A stretch of 64,000 nucleotides of DNA from Roseibium sp. MMSF_3412 (lineage in GTDB: Bacteria; Pseudomonadota; Alphaproteobacteria; Rhizobiales; Stappiaceae), in NCBI RefSeq assembly GCF_030733265.1, contig NZ_JASHJI010000002.1:495402-559401 (forward strand), read 5' to 3'. The position numbers were made by a program, and so were the translations under genes. The notes under the pieces are model-generated. The model saw only the letters and a list, made by a program, of their open reading frames with translations, searched no databases and had not been told where the DNA came from. Position 1 is the stretch's first letter; every line of letters starts with the position of its first letter. Shown here piece after piece: positions 54,372-62,689 of this stretch.

Positions 54372-54767
54372 ATGCCATCGAAACACATTCAGCCAGAAGG
54401 TTGGGCACCTGCCAAGGGATACGCAAATGGTATGCTGACCAAGGGCCGGACATTGCACATCGGCGGTCAGATCGGCTGGAACAGGGACCAGGTGTTCGAA
54501 ACGCACGATTTCATCGGCCAGATGGAACAGACGCTCAAAAACATCGCCGAGATCGTCACTGAAGCCGGCGGCGAGGTGACGGACATTGTGCGCCTGACGT
54601 GGTTCATCACGGACAAGCGCGAATACCTGGCGCGTCAGAAAGACGTCGGCCAGGCCTACAGACGGGTCTTCGGGCGTCACTTTCCGGCCATGTCCGTCGT
54701 GATCGTCGCCGGCCTGATCGAGGACGAGGCCCTGATCGAGATCGAGGCAACCGCCCAGCTCGACTGA
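54372..54767 (+). CDS. Rid-family (YjgF/YER057c/UK114) protein lacking the canonical Arg
   Basis: A 131-residue chorismate-mutase-like Rid protein: GYANGMLTKGRTLHIGGQIGW, then EAGGEVTDIVRLTWFITDKREY, and a C-terminal IEIEATAQL strand. In RidA proper the R of P-A-R-S-x-V anchors the substrate carboxylate and is needed for hydrolysis of 2-aminoacrylate-type imines; here the same place reads PAMSVV, with Met. It therefore belongs to a Rid subgroup without classical imine deaminase activity. Its position at the end of the 2-aminobenzoate transporter operon (25 bp after LivF) points to a role with an enamine or imine intermediate of that pathway (inference). Confidence 0.82.
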   Translation: MPSKHIQPEGWAPAKGYANGMLTKGRTLHIGGQIGWNRDQVFETHDFIGQMEQTLKNIAEIVTEAGGEVTDIVRLTWFITDKREYLARQKDVGQAYRRVFGRHFPAMSVVIVAGLIEDEALIEIEATAQLD

Positions 54768-54780
54768 ACGGAATTGATGC

Positions 54781-55614
54781 TTAATCCCTGAGCGTGATTG
54801 TTTTCAGGATATCTGAGACACTGTCCCGCATTGCCGGCATGGTCGATTTCAGGATCGCCAGCCGGTCAAACACCTCGGGCCGGTCCGCAAGCGTTTGCCT
54901 GAGCGCCCGGCCGAATGTCTGCCGCAACTCGGTTCCCAGATTGAACTTGCACACCCGCGTTTCGCGCGCCAGCCGCCGGCGGACTTCAGGCAGAATTCCG
55001 CTGCCGCCATGCAGGACGAGCGGCTTCGACGTCACCTCTTCGATCGCCCTGACCGCATCAAAGTCGATGCCGTCAGTCTTTTCTGTCTGCAAATGGACGT
55101 TGCCGACCGACACCGCGATCGCATCCGCACCGCTCTCCCGGTCGAACCGCGCCACTTCTTCCGGATCGGTGAAGGCCGACGCCGCGCCCTCGGCATAGCC
55201 CACATAGCCGACCTCGCCTTCGACCGAGACGTTGGCCGCGTGTGCTTCGCGAACGAGCCCCGCCGTCAATTCGATGTTCTCGGATATCGGCAGTTTGGAG
55301 CCGTCGAACATCACGGAAGTAAACCCGTGATCGATCCCCTCCCGGCACTCATTGATCGTGTAGCCGTGATCGAGGTGGCAGACCACCGGAACGCTAGCCT
55401 GATCGGCAAGGTGGCGCATCATCCTGCCGATCACCGGGACCGGCGTATGCGTGCGGCATCCGGGACCCGCCTGGAGAATGACCGGACACCCGGCCTCATC
55501 GGCGGCTTCGACGAAGGCAACCGCGTCTTCCCATCCGAGCACCACGAGCCCGGCAAGCGCGTAGCCTTCGCTGAGAGCAGGTTTGAGAACCTCGGCGAGC
55601 GTCGCAGCGGTCAT
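54781..55614 (-). CDS. Class II ketose-bisphosphate aldolase, IolJ-like (5-dehydro-2-deoxyphosphogluconate aldolase)
   Basis: A 277-residue class II aldolase. The zinc ligands fall in HLDHGYTINEC, EGEVGYVG and LHGGSGI, and SVGNVH holds the phosphate-site segment. Lying right after iolB with a 4-bp ATGA overlap, it should cleave 2-deoxy-5-keto-6-phosphogluconate to malonic semialdehyde and dihydroxyacetone phosphate, the last ring-derived step of inositol breakdown. In some alphaproteobacteria this step is fused to IolC; here it is separate. I start it at the ATG at 55614. Confidence 0.82.
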   Translation of the reverse strand: MTAATLAEVLKPALSEGYALAGLVVLGWEDAVAFVEAADEAGCPVILQAGPGCRTHTPVPVIGRMMRHLADQASVPVVCHLDHGYTINECREGIDHGFTSVMFDGSKLPISENIELTAGLVREAHAANVSVEGEVGYVGYAEGAASAFTDPEEVARFDRESGADAIAVSVGNVHLQTEKTDGIDFDAVRAIEEVTSKPLVLHGGSGILPEVRRRLARETRVCKFNLGTELRQTFGRALRQTLADRPEVFDRLAILKSTMPAMRDSVSDILKTITLRD

Positions 55615-56453
55615 TTGAACTTCGCTATCATGTCCTTGATGCCGGGAATGGTCTCGATCTGCCAGGCGTGGTCGGGCTGAAAGTACTGCACCAGGGAGCG
55701 CTGCGACAAACCGCCGAGAATGGTGAAGTAATACATCTCGTAACCCGGCGCGACCACGCAGGGGTGATAGCCCTTGTCCAGCACGATCGTCGAGCCGTCG
55801 ACGATATGGTAGGCGTCGCCCACTTCGCCGTCCTCGCGCTGCACCAGTTGCATGCCGAAGCCCTTTTTCGGGCGGAAGCGGAAATTGTAGGTTTCGTCGT
55901 GCCGGCTTTCTTCCGGGATCCGGTCCGTGTCGTGCTTGTGCGGAGGAAAGCCCGACCATCCGCCCTGCCCGACCGTGAACAGCTCCGAGACAAGCAGACG
56001 CCCGACCTTGTCGTGATACTTGGTTCCGAGGATATGCTTGATCTTCCGGTGTGTCTTGGTGTCGTCCGATCCGTACTGGACAAGATCGATGTCGCTCGCG
56101 CGCACGTCGAACGGCTCAAGCACCTTGTCGTATTTGGCCCCGGCAATGAAGACCTCCGCCTCATCGCTCACGCACACCATACGCGCCTTGGCACCGCTCG
56201 GCACGTAGGCGCCTTCCGGCTCGCCGTCCCAGACATCGGCCCCACGGTTTCCGAGCGCGGAAAATGCGACCCCTTCAACTTCCACATCAACGCTGCCGGT
56301 CGCCGGTACGATCGCGGTCTCATATCCGGGCACGGCATATTCGAAGGCCTGCCCCCGGCTCAGCTTGACGATGTTGAAATAGTTGAGCGGAACCCGGCTG
56401 TCCTCGACGTCGATTATGGCCTTGTTCTCATTGTCATAGGGAGGAAAGTGCAT
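55611..56453 (-). CDS. iolB: 5-deoxy-glucuronate isomerase
   Basis: A 280-residue double-cupin isomerase (KduI/IolB family). Landmarks are SGFPPHKHDTDR-like WSGFPPHKHDTDRIPEES with the metal-binding His residues, and YHPCVVAPGYEMYYFTIL in the second cupin. IolB converts 5-deoxy-D-glucuronate to 5-keto-2-deoxygluconate, the substrate of IolC. The gene overlaps the aldolase start by 4 bp and follows iolC by 12 bp, so all four iol genes from 59323 to 54781 are one operon. Confidence 0.92.
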   Translation of the reverse strand: MHFPPYDNENKAIIDVEDSRVPLNYFNIVKLSRGQAFEYAVPGYETAIVPATGSVDVEVEGVAFSALGNRGADVWDGEPEGAYVPSGAKARMVCVSDEAEVFIAGAKYDKVLEPFDVRASDIDLVQYGSDDTKTHRKIKHILGTKYHDKVGRLLVSELFTVGQGGWSGFPPHKHDTDRIPEESRHDETYNFRFRPKKGFGMQLVQREDGEVGDAYHIVDGSTIVLDKGYHPCVVAPGYEMYYFTILGGLSQRSLVQYFQPDHAWQIETIPGIKDMIAKFK

Positions 56454-56465
56454 GGAGTTATCTCC

Positions 56466-57440
56466 TCAGGACTGTGGGGCTGAGTGATTGGAAAGAAAGG
56501 TTTCAAGCTCGGCTGGTGTCGGCATGGCTGGCGCACAGCCGAATTTCGATACCACCATCGCCGCTGCAGCCGATCCCCTCAGAACGGCCTCCTTCAGCGA
56601 ATGCCGGGTTGCAAGCGACGCCATGAACGAAGCCATGAAGGCATCACCTGCGCCCATTGGCTTGATGGCTTCAACGGGGAAAATGCCCGTTTCGAAACTT
56701 CCTTCGGCCGAATAGACGACGGAACCGCGCTCACCGAGCTTGTAGACGATGACCTTGTCACCCGTTCCGAGCCCGCTCGCAAGCTTCTGCCCGTCTTCAT
56801 GAGTCCCGTTGGCAACGACCGCAAACTCGTCATCGTTTCCAACAACAAAATCCGCCGTTTCGATCGCGGCGCGATAGATCTCGGCAGCCTCAAGCGCGCT
56901 TGGCCAGGAATAGGGTCTGTAGTCCAGATCGATCACGACCAGCGCACCTGCCCGGCGCGCATGTTCCAGCGCGCGCAAGGTTGCCTCGCGCGACGGATTG
57001 CCGGCAAGCGCCGTGCCTGTGACGATCAGCGCTTCGTAGTCAGCAAACGGAACTGAGAGCACCTGATCGACACTCATCAGAAGGTCCGAGGCATTGTTGC
57101 GGTAAAGCGTGTTCTGCGTGTTTTCGATCCGGGTTTCGGTGACGGCGAGAGAGGTGCGGGATTCGCCGCTCAGGACGCGCACATGATCGGTTCCGATCCG
57201 GTAATGCTTCAGCTGGTTCAGAACGAACCGGCCAATGGAATCGTCGGAAACGCAGGTCAGCAGATCGACGGAAAGACCATGCCGAGCGATCCCCGCGGCA
57301 ATGTTTCCGGACGACCCGCCAAGCGCGGTGGTGAACTGCGTGGCATGCTCTGCTTCTGTGCCCGGCGGATCGGCGTAAAAATCCATCCCCGCGCGCCCGA
57401 GCACCAGAAACCTCGACTTCTCGTTCAGGTAGGCTGACAC
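56466..57440 (-). CDS. iolC: 5-dehydro-2-deoxygluconokinase (PfkB family)
   Basis: A 324-residue ribokinase-type sugar kinase. It has the substrate-side motif ALGGSSGNIAAGIARHG and the catalytic PfkB signature with base Asp in MGAGDAFMASFMASL. It phosphorylates 5-keto-2-deoxygluconate to the 6-phosphate in the inositol pathway. The start is GTG (57440), 2 bp after the iolD stop. A single kinase domain, not the kinase-aldolase fusion seen in many rhizobia, which agrees with the separate aldolase gene next door. Confidence 0.9.
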   Translation of the reverse strand: MSAYLNEKSRFLVLGRAGMDFYADPPGTEAEHATQFTTALGGSSGNIAAGIARHGLSVDLLTCVSDDSIGRFVLNQLKHYRIGTDHVRVLSGESRTSLAVTETRIENTQNTLYRNNASDLLMSVDQVLSVPFADYEALIVTGTALAGNPSREATLRALEHARRAGALVVIDLDYRPYSWPSALEAAEIYRAAIETADFVVGNDDEFAVVANGTHEDGQKLASGLGTGDKVIVYKLGERGSVVYSAEGSFETGIFPVEAIKPMGAGDAFMASFMASLATRHSLKEAVLRGSAAAAMVVSKFGCAPAMPTPAELETFLSNHSAPQS

Positions 57441-57442
57441 GG

Positions 57443-59323
57443 TCAGACGCCTTTTCTCTGCGGAGCGCGCCCGGCTTCCCAGTCCACGTGCGCCTTGCGC
57501 ACCCGTTCACTGTTGGAGACTTCGGGTGTGCCGACTTCCCACCACGTATGGCCTTCCTGTGTCCAGCCTTCGAAGGCATCCACTTTCAGGGAAATGACAT
57601 AGGTTCGGTCGGACTGCTTGGCGCGTCCGAATGCTTCCTTGAGTTCGCTGATCGAGTAGACCGTTTCCGCGTTCGCTCCCATGGCGCGCGCATGCGCCTC
57701 GAAGTCGACGGCAAATGGTTCGACCGCCAGCTTACAGTCGGCAATGAGGTTGTTGTAGGATTCGTTGCCGGTGTTGTTCTGCAGCTTGTTGATCACCGCG
57801 AAGCCGCCATTGTCGCAGACGACGACGATCATCTTCGCACCGGAGAGCACCGAGGAGTAGATGTCGGAATTGAGCAGCATGTAGGAGCCGTCTCCGACAA
57901 AGATGATCGTGTCCTTGTCCGGATGGTCTTCCATGTGACCGAGCCTTGCGCCCCAGCCTCCGGATATCTCGTAACCCATGCAGGAAAAGCCGAACTCGAC
58001 GTCGACGCTGCCGAGGGATTTCGTGCGCCAGTTGGCGGTGACTTCCGCCGGCAGCCCGCCTGCCGCCGCAACGACGCGGTCGTCCGGGTCGCAGACGTCG
58101 TTGACCGCACCGATAACCTGGGCATAGGACATCGGCCGGTTGCTGCCGTCCTTTGTCACCGGGGAAGTGTTTTCGTCGACATAGGCCGCCCAGTCCGCGC
58201 GTTCTCTGGCGGCCTGCTCAACCCAAATTCCCGGCGCCGCAAAGGAACCAAGCGCCTCGGAGAGCACCGGAAGCGACAGTTTCGCATCTCCTACGACCGG
58301 CAGCGACATGTGTTTGGCCGCATCGTGCCGTCCGACATTGACCGAAACGATCCGGGCATCTGCCGCGAACGCCGTCCATGACCCGGTGGTGAAGTCCTGA
58401 AGACGCGTTCCAACGGCAAGGATGACGTCGGCTTCCTTCGCCAGATTGTTGGCCGAGTTCGACCCGGTGACACCGACCGGGCCGCAGTTCAGTGCGTCGT
58501 CATGAACGAAGTTGGCCCGCCCGGCAATCGTTTCAACAACGGGAATACTGTGCTTGCGCGCAAATTCCTGCATCTCGGCTGTTGCCTGTGAATACTGCAC
58601 ACCGCCACCTGCAATGATCAGCGGGCGTTCCGCGCTCTTGAGCGCTTCCGCCGCGGCAGCGAGTTCCCGCGTGTCGGGGAGTTGCCGCCGGAGGTGGTGC
58701 GTCTTTTCCGCGAAGAACTGCTCCGGATAGTCATAGGCCCATCCCTGCACGTCCTGCGGCAGCCCGAGGAACACCGGGCCGCAATCGGCCGGATCGATGA
58801 GTGTATTGATTGCCGCCGGGAGCGACTGCAGCAGCTGTGCCGGGTGCGTGATGCGGTCCCAGAAACGGGTCACGCTCTTGAAGGCGTCATTGACCGAAAG
58901 ACCCGGATTGGACGGATGCTCAACCTGCTGCAGCACCGGGTCCGGCAGGCGCGTGACGAAAGCGTCGCCAGCCAGCATCAGCAGCGGCAGGCGGTTGGTG
59001 TGCGCGATCCCCGCCGAGGTCAGCAGGTTGGTTGTTCCAGGTCCCGCCGAAGAGGTTGCGAACATGAAACGGCGGCGCAGCTGCTGCTTGGCATAGCCGA
59101 CGGCGGCCATCGCCATGGACTGTTCGTTCTGTCCGCGCCACAGCGGCAGCTCTTGCCTGTGCTCGTAAAGCGCTTCGCCGAGGCAGGTCACGTTGCCATG
59201 CCCGAAAATGCCGAATCCGCCGGCACAGAACCGCAACTTCCGCCCGTCGATTTCGACGTATTGTGCAGCCAGATAGCGTACAAGAGCCTGCGCCATCGTC
59301 AGGCGCACCGTTTTCTGGACCAT
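57443..59323 (-). CDS. iolD: 3D-(3,5/4)-trihydroxycyclohexane-1,2-dione hydrolase
   Basis: A 626-residue thiamine diphosphate enzyme of the acetohydroxyacid synthase family. The catalytic Glu is in WRGQNEQSMAM, and the ThDP/Mg motif G-D-G followed by N is in FVGDGSYMLLNSDIYSS. IolD opens the ring of trihydroxycyclohexane-dione to 5-deoxy-glucuronate. It is the first gene of the minus-strand iol operon and divides a ~100-bp promoter region with the divergent IolG. GGGAGG and AGAGG lie upstream of the ATG. Confidence 0.92.
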   Translation of the reverse strand: MVQKTVRLTMAQALVRYLAAQYVEIDGRKLRFCAGGFGIFGHGNVTCLGEALYEHRQELPLWRGQNEQSMAMAAVGYAKQQLRRRFMFATSSAGPGTTNLLTSAGIAHTNRLPLLMLAGDAFVTRLPDPVLQQVEHPSNPGLSVNDAFKSVTRFWDRITHPAQLLQSLPAAINTLIDPADCGPVFLGLPQDVQGWAYDYPEQFFAEKTHHLRRQLPDTRELAAAAEALKSAERPLIIAGGGVQYSQATAEMQEFARKHSIPVVETIAGRANFVHDDALNCGPVGVTGSNSANNLAKEADVILAVGTRLQDFTTGSWTAFAADARIVSVNVGRHDAAKHMSLPVVGDAKLSLPVLSEALGSFAAPGIWVEQAARERADWAAYVDENTSPVTKDGSNRPMSYAQVIGAVNDVCDPDDRVVAAAGGLPAEVTANWRTKSLGSVDVEFGFSCMGYEISGGWGARLGHMEDHPDKDTIIFVGDGSYMLLNSDIYSSVLSGAKMIVVVCDNGGFAVINKLQNNTGNESYNNLIADCKLAVEPFAVDFEAHARAMGANAETVYSISELKEAFGRAKQSDRTYVISLKVDAFEGWTQEGHTWWEVGTPEVSNSERVRKAHVDWEAGRAPQRKGV

Positions 59324-59408
59324 GGGCCTCTTTAACCTCCCGAAACGGATTTTTTGTCTGCGCCCCGAGGGGCTCTTGACTGTGAAAGCTAATGGGTGTT
59401 TAGCTGTT

Positions 59409-59424
59409 TTGCAAGCGGTTGCAA
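59409..59424. promoter_or_regulatory. LacI-type operator TTGCAAGC-GGTTGCAA in the iolD/iolG promoter
   Basis: A 16-bp near-palindrome with one mismatch to its own reverse complement per half. It matches the perfect site at 63767-63782 at 15 of 16 positions. It sits in the divergent iolD-iolG promoter region, 2 bp before the likely iolG start, where a bound LacI protein would block iolG and perhaps iolD. Confidence 0.65.
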
Positions 59425-59426
59425 AA

Positions 59427-60563
59427 ATGGATCAAAAACGAATGGAAACGCGCGAGATTGGCATCGGCATCGTCGGGGGCGGCTACATGGGAAAAGCCCA
59501 TGCCGTCGCCATGCACGCCGTGGGCGCCGTGTTCGACACACGGCTGCGGCCCGTCCTTGAAATGGTCTGTACGACCACACCGGACGGTGCCGCCGACAAG
59601 GCGCGCGAACTCGATTTCAAACGGTCGACCGCCGACTGGCGCGTGCTCGTGCAGGACCCGAAGGTAGAAGCGATCGTGATTGCATCTCCCCAGAAAACCC
59701 ATCTGGAGATCGCAACGGCGGCGTTCGAGCTTGGCAAGCCGGTTTTCTGTGAGAAACCGCTTGGCGAAAACCTGCAGCAGAGCCGGGACATGACGGCGGC
59801 AGCCAGGGTATCCGGCTGCATCAACATGGTCGGGTTCAACTACATCAGAACGCCCGCCTCCCAGCTAGCACGCGAGATTATCGAAGCCGGCGAGATCGGC
59901 GACGTCACCTATCTTCGCGGTGAACACACCGAAGACTTTTTCGCCGACCCGGATCTGCCGGGGACATGGCGTGCCCAGGGACGCGCCAACGGCAACATGG
60001 GCGACCTCGCGCCCCACATCATCAATGGTTCCCAGGCACTTGCCGGTCCGATCGATCGCCTGCTGGCCGAGATCGACACGGTCGTGAAGGAGCGCCCTTC
60101 CGAGAACGGCATGGTTCCGGTCACCAACGACGACCAGGCCCAGATCATGTGCCGCTTTGCCTCCGGCGCGCTCGGTTCGCTCTATATCAGCCGCACCGCC
60201 TGGGGCAGAAAGATGGGCTATGCCTACGAGATCTTCGGAACAAAAGGCGCCATCCGCTTCGACCAGGAAGATCAGAACGCGCTCTGGCTCTATGAAGGCG
60301 GGCAGAACCCGTCCCGGGAAGGGTTCCGCAAGATCCTGACCGGTCCGCATCATCCCGACTATGTCAATTTCTGCCTGGGTGCGGGACACGGAACCGGCTA
60401 TCAGGACCAGATCATCATTGAGGCCAAGGATTTTCTGACAGCCATTGAAACAGGACAGACTATCTGGCCAGCCTTCGAGGACGGCCTTTATGTAAATCAG
60501 GTTGTTGAAGCAGCCTGGCAATCGCACGAATCCAAAAACTGGATCAAACTCGACGACGTCTAG
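59427..60563 (+). CDS. iolG: Gfo/Idh/MocA oxidoreductase, inositol 2-dehydrogenase candidate
   Basis: A 378-residue NAD-dependent oxidoreductase. The Rossmann motif GIVGGGYMGKAHAVAMHAVG is followed by FCEKPLGENL (catalytic Lys of the E-K-P motif) and a C-terminal beta-sheet domain with RAQGRANGNMGDLAPH. Position opposite iolD supports inositol dehydrogenase, the first pathway step, though other polyol oxidations remain possible. The ATG at 59427 has no Shine-Dalgarno because the operator palindrome ends 2 bp before it; the next Met (59442) has none either, so the start and even leaderless translation are open. Confidence 0.78.
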   Translation: MDQKRMETREIGIGIVGGGYMGKAHAVAMHAVGAVFDTRLRPVLEMVCTTTPDGAADKARELDFKRSTADWRVLVQDPKVEAIVIASPQKTHLEIATAAFELGKPVFCEKPLGENLQQSRDMTAAARVSGCINMVGFNYIRTPASQLAREIIEAGEIGDVTYLRGEHTEDFFADPDLPGTWRAQGRANGNMGDLAPHIINGSQALAGPIDRLLAEIDTVVKERPSENGMVPVTNDDQAQIMCRFASGALGSLYISRTAWGRKMGYAYEIFGTKGAIRFDQEDQNALWLYEGGQNPSREGFRKILTGPHHPDYVNFCLGAGHGTGYQDQIIIEAKDFLTAIETGQTIWPAFEDGLYVNQVVEAAWQSHESKNWIKLDDV

Positions 60564-60631
60564 GTCTGGGGTACGGTCTCATTTATGACGCCGCACCCTA
60601 AGAACCGGACTGTCTTTTCTGGATGCATCAC

Positions 60632-61534
60632 ATGACAATCAAGATCGGAAACGCACCCTGTTCCTGGGGCGTTGAATTCGCAGATGATCCGCGCAATCCG
60701 CCCTGGCTGACGGTGCTCGATCAATGCCGGGATGCCGGTTACAAGGGCATCGAACTCGGCCCGGTCGGCTTCATGCCCGAAGACCCTGCCGAGCTTGGCG
60801 ACGCGCTCGCCGAACGGGATCTGGAACTGATCGGCGGCGTGGTGTTCCGCCCCTTTCACGAGCCCGCCAAATGGGACGATGTCAAGGACGGGTCCGTGCG
60901 CACCTGCGAGGCACTCAAGGCCCACGGTGCCAGGCACCTTGTCCTGATCGACAGCATCTCGCCGCGCCGCGCGCCGACTGCGGGACGCCCGGCGGAGGCC
61001 GAGCAGATGTCCGCTTCCGAATGGAGCGGCTACTGCGCCAAGATCCGGGACATCGCCAGGATGGGCACGGAAGAGTACGGCCTGATCACGGCTATCCACC
61101 CCCATGCCGGCGGCTTCATGGACTTCGAGGACGAAGTCGAGCGCCTGCTGCAGGAAGTTGATGAAAGCCTTTTGAAGATCTGTCTCGACACCGGCCACAG
61201 CCTCTATGCCGACTTCGATCCGCTGGCCTTCATGGATCGCCACATGGATCGGATTTCCTATATGCATTTCAAGGATATAGACCCGGATGTCCGCGCCCGT
61301 ACCGTCGCCAACCGCACGGATTTCTACGATGCTTGCGGCGACGGAATCTTCTGCAATCTCGGCAAGGGGTCGGTTGATTTTCCGGCCGTCAAGGCGAAGC
61401 TGGAGGCCTCCGGTTTTGAAGGTTGGTGCACGGTTGAGCAGGACTGCGACCCCGAAAAGGCGCAGTCGCCGCTGGACGACGCCCGTGAAAACCGTAGTTT
61501 TCTCCATTCCATAGGATTTGAGGTCGCAGCATGA
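60632..61534 (+). CDS. iolE: Sugar phosphate isomerase/epimerase family, IolE-like (inosose dehydratase candidate)
   Basis: A 300-residue TIM-barrel enzyme of the xylose-isomerase-like group. GNAPCSWGVEFADDPRNPPW at the N-terminus is the SWGV motif of inosose dehydratases; metal-site residues lie in IHPHAGG, CLDTGHS, MHFKDID and the C-terminal VEQDCD. IolE removes water from 2-keto-myo-inositol to give the substrate of IolD. No other IolE candidate is in the window, but the IolI-type isomerase is a possible alternative. I start it at ATG 60632; ATG 60623 is also possible. Confidence 0.78.
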   Translation: MTIKIGNAPCSWGVEFADDPRNPPWLTVLDQCRDAGYKGIELGPVGFMPEDPAELGDALAERDLELIGGVVFRPFHEPAKWDDVKDGSVRTCEALKAHGARHLVLIDSISPRRAPTAGRPAEAEQMSASEWSGYCAKIRDIARMGTEEYGLITAIHPHAGGFMDFEDEVERLLQEVDESLLKICLDTGHSLYADFDPLAFMDRHMDRISYMHFKDIDPDVRARTVANRTDFYDACGDGIFCNLGKGSVDFPAVKAKLEASGFEGWCTVEQDCDPEKAQSPLDDARENRSFLHSIGFEVAA

Positions 61535-62670
61535 GCAAACTCAGATGGGGCATGATCGGCGGCGGACAGGGCTCCCAGATCGGCCCGGCCCACCGTATCA
61601 GCGCAGCGCTCGACGGACATTTTCACCTGACAGCCGGCGCGCTGGACATTGATCCGGCGCGCGGCAAGGCCTTTGCCACGGAGCTTGGCATCGCCGACGA
61701 TCGCGCCTACGGCAACTGGCGGGAAATGCTCGAAGCCGAACGCGCCCGGCCGGATCGGCTTGATCTGGTCACGGTCGCAACCCCCAATGCGACCCATTAC
61801 GAGATCTCGCGCGCCTTTCTGGAAGCCGGCTTTCACGTTTTGTGCGAAAAACCACTGACTATGACCGCCGCGGAAGCCGAAGATATCGTGGCGGTATCGA
61901 AGCGAACAGGTCGCATCTGCGCGGTCAATTACGGCTACAGCGGCTATCCGCTTGTGCGCCAGATGAAGGCGATGATCGACGGGGGTGAACTCGGCAAGGT
62001 GCGGCTCATCAAGGCGGAGTTTGCCCATGGCTTTCACGCCGATGCGGACGAGGCCGACAATCCGAGGATACGCTGGCGCTACGATCCGGCTCAGGCCGGA
62101 ACGTCGGCCGTGTTTGCCGATGCCGGCATACATGCCTTCCACATGGCCTGTTTCGTCTCAGGACAGACACCCGCCGAGCTGTCGGCGGATTTCGCCTCCA
62201 TGGTCGGGGACAGGCAGCTGGAAGACGATGCCATGATCAACATCCGTTTGTCCGACGGCGCCCTTTGCCGGCTCTGGACCAGCGCCATTGCGGTCGGGCG
62301 CATGCACGGCCTGACCCTGCAGGTCTTCGGTGAAAAGGGCGGCCTGTCCTGGCAGCAGCAGCATCCCGAGCAGTTGCACTGGACACCCTTGAATGGCCGC
62401 ACCCAGGTTCTGGAGCGCGGGGATGCGTCCCTGTCTCCCCAGGCCGTCCGGGCCTCCCGGATACCGATCGGACATGCGGAAGGCATGCCGGTGGCGTTCG
62501 CCAACATCTATCACGATCTCGCCGATGTCCTTCGGGCGGAACAACGCGGTGAGGAACCCGATCCGCTCGCGCTGGATTTCCCGACGGCAACCGACGGATT
62601 GTGGTCCATGCGGGCAATCGAGGCTGCCGCTCGCTCGGCCAGCTCGAAAGGAGCCTGGGTCGGGCTCTGA
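61531..62670 (+). CDS. Gfo/Idh/MocA family oxidoreductase (second inositol-type dehydrogenase)
   Basis: A 379-residue oxidoreductase: GMIGGGQGSQIGPAHRIS cofactor motif, LCEKPLTMT with the catalytic lysine, and a C-terminal domain with DAGIHAFHMACFVSG. It belongs to a different branch from the IolG-like protein at 59427, with longer spacing in the Rossmann motif. In an inositol regulon such proteins act on scyllo-inositol or other isomers, or interconvert them by oxidation and reduction (inference). It overlaps the iolE-like stop by 4 bp and converges with the lacI gene 19 bp away. Confidence 0.82.
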   Translation: MSKLRWGMIGGGQGSQIGPAHRISAALDGHFHLTAGALDIDPARGKAFATELGIADDRAYGNWREMLEAERARPDRLDLVTVATPNATHYEISRAFLEAGFHVLCEKPLTMTAAEAEDIVAVSKRTGRICAVNYGYSGYPLVRQMKAMIDGGELGKVRLIKAEFAHGFHADADEADNPRIRWRYDPAQAGTSAVFADAGIHAFHMACFVSGQTPAELSADFASMVGDRQLEDDAMINIRLSDGALCRLWTSAIAVGRMHGLTLQVFGEKGGLSWQQQHPEQLHWTPLNGRTQVLERGDASLSPQAVRASRIPIGHAEGMPVAFANIYHDLADVLRAEQRGEEPDPLALDFPTATDGLWSMRAIEAAARSASSKGAWVGL

Positions 62671-62689
62671 CAGGCGGTCTCCTGCGCGG

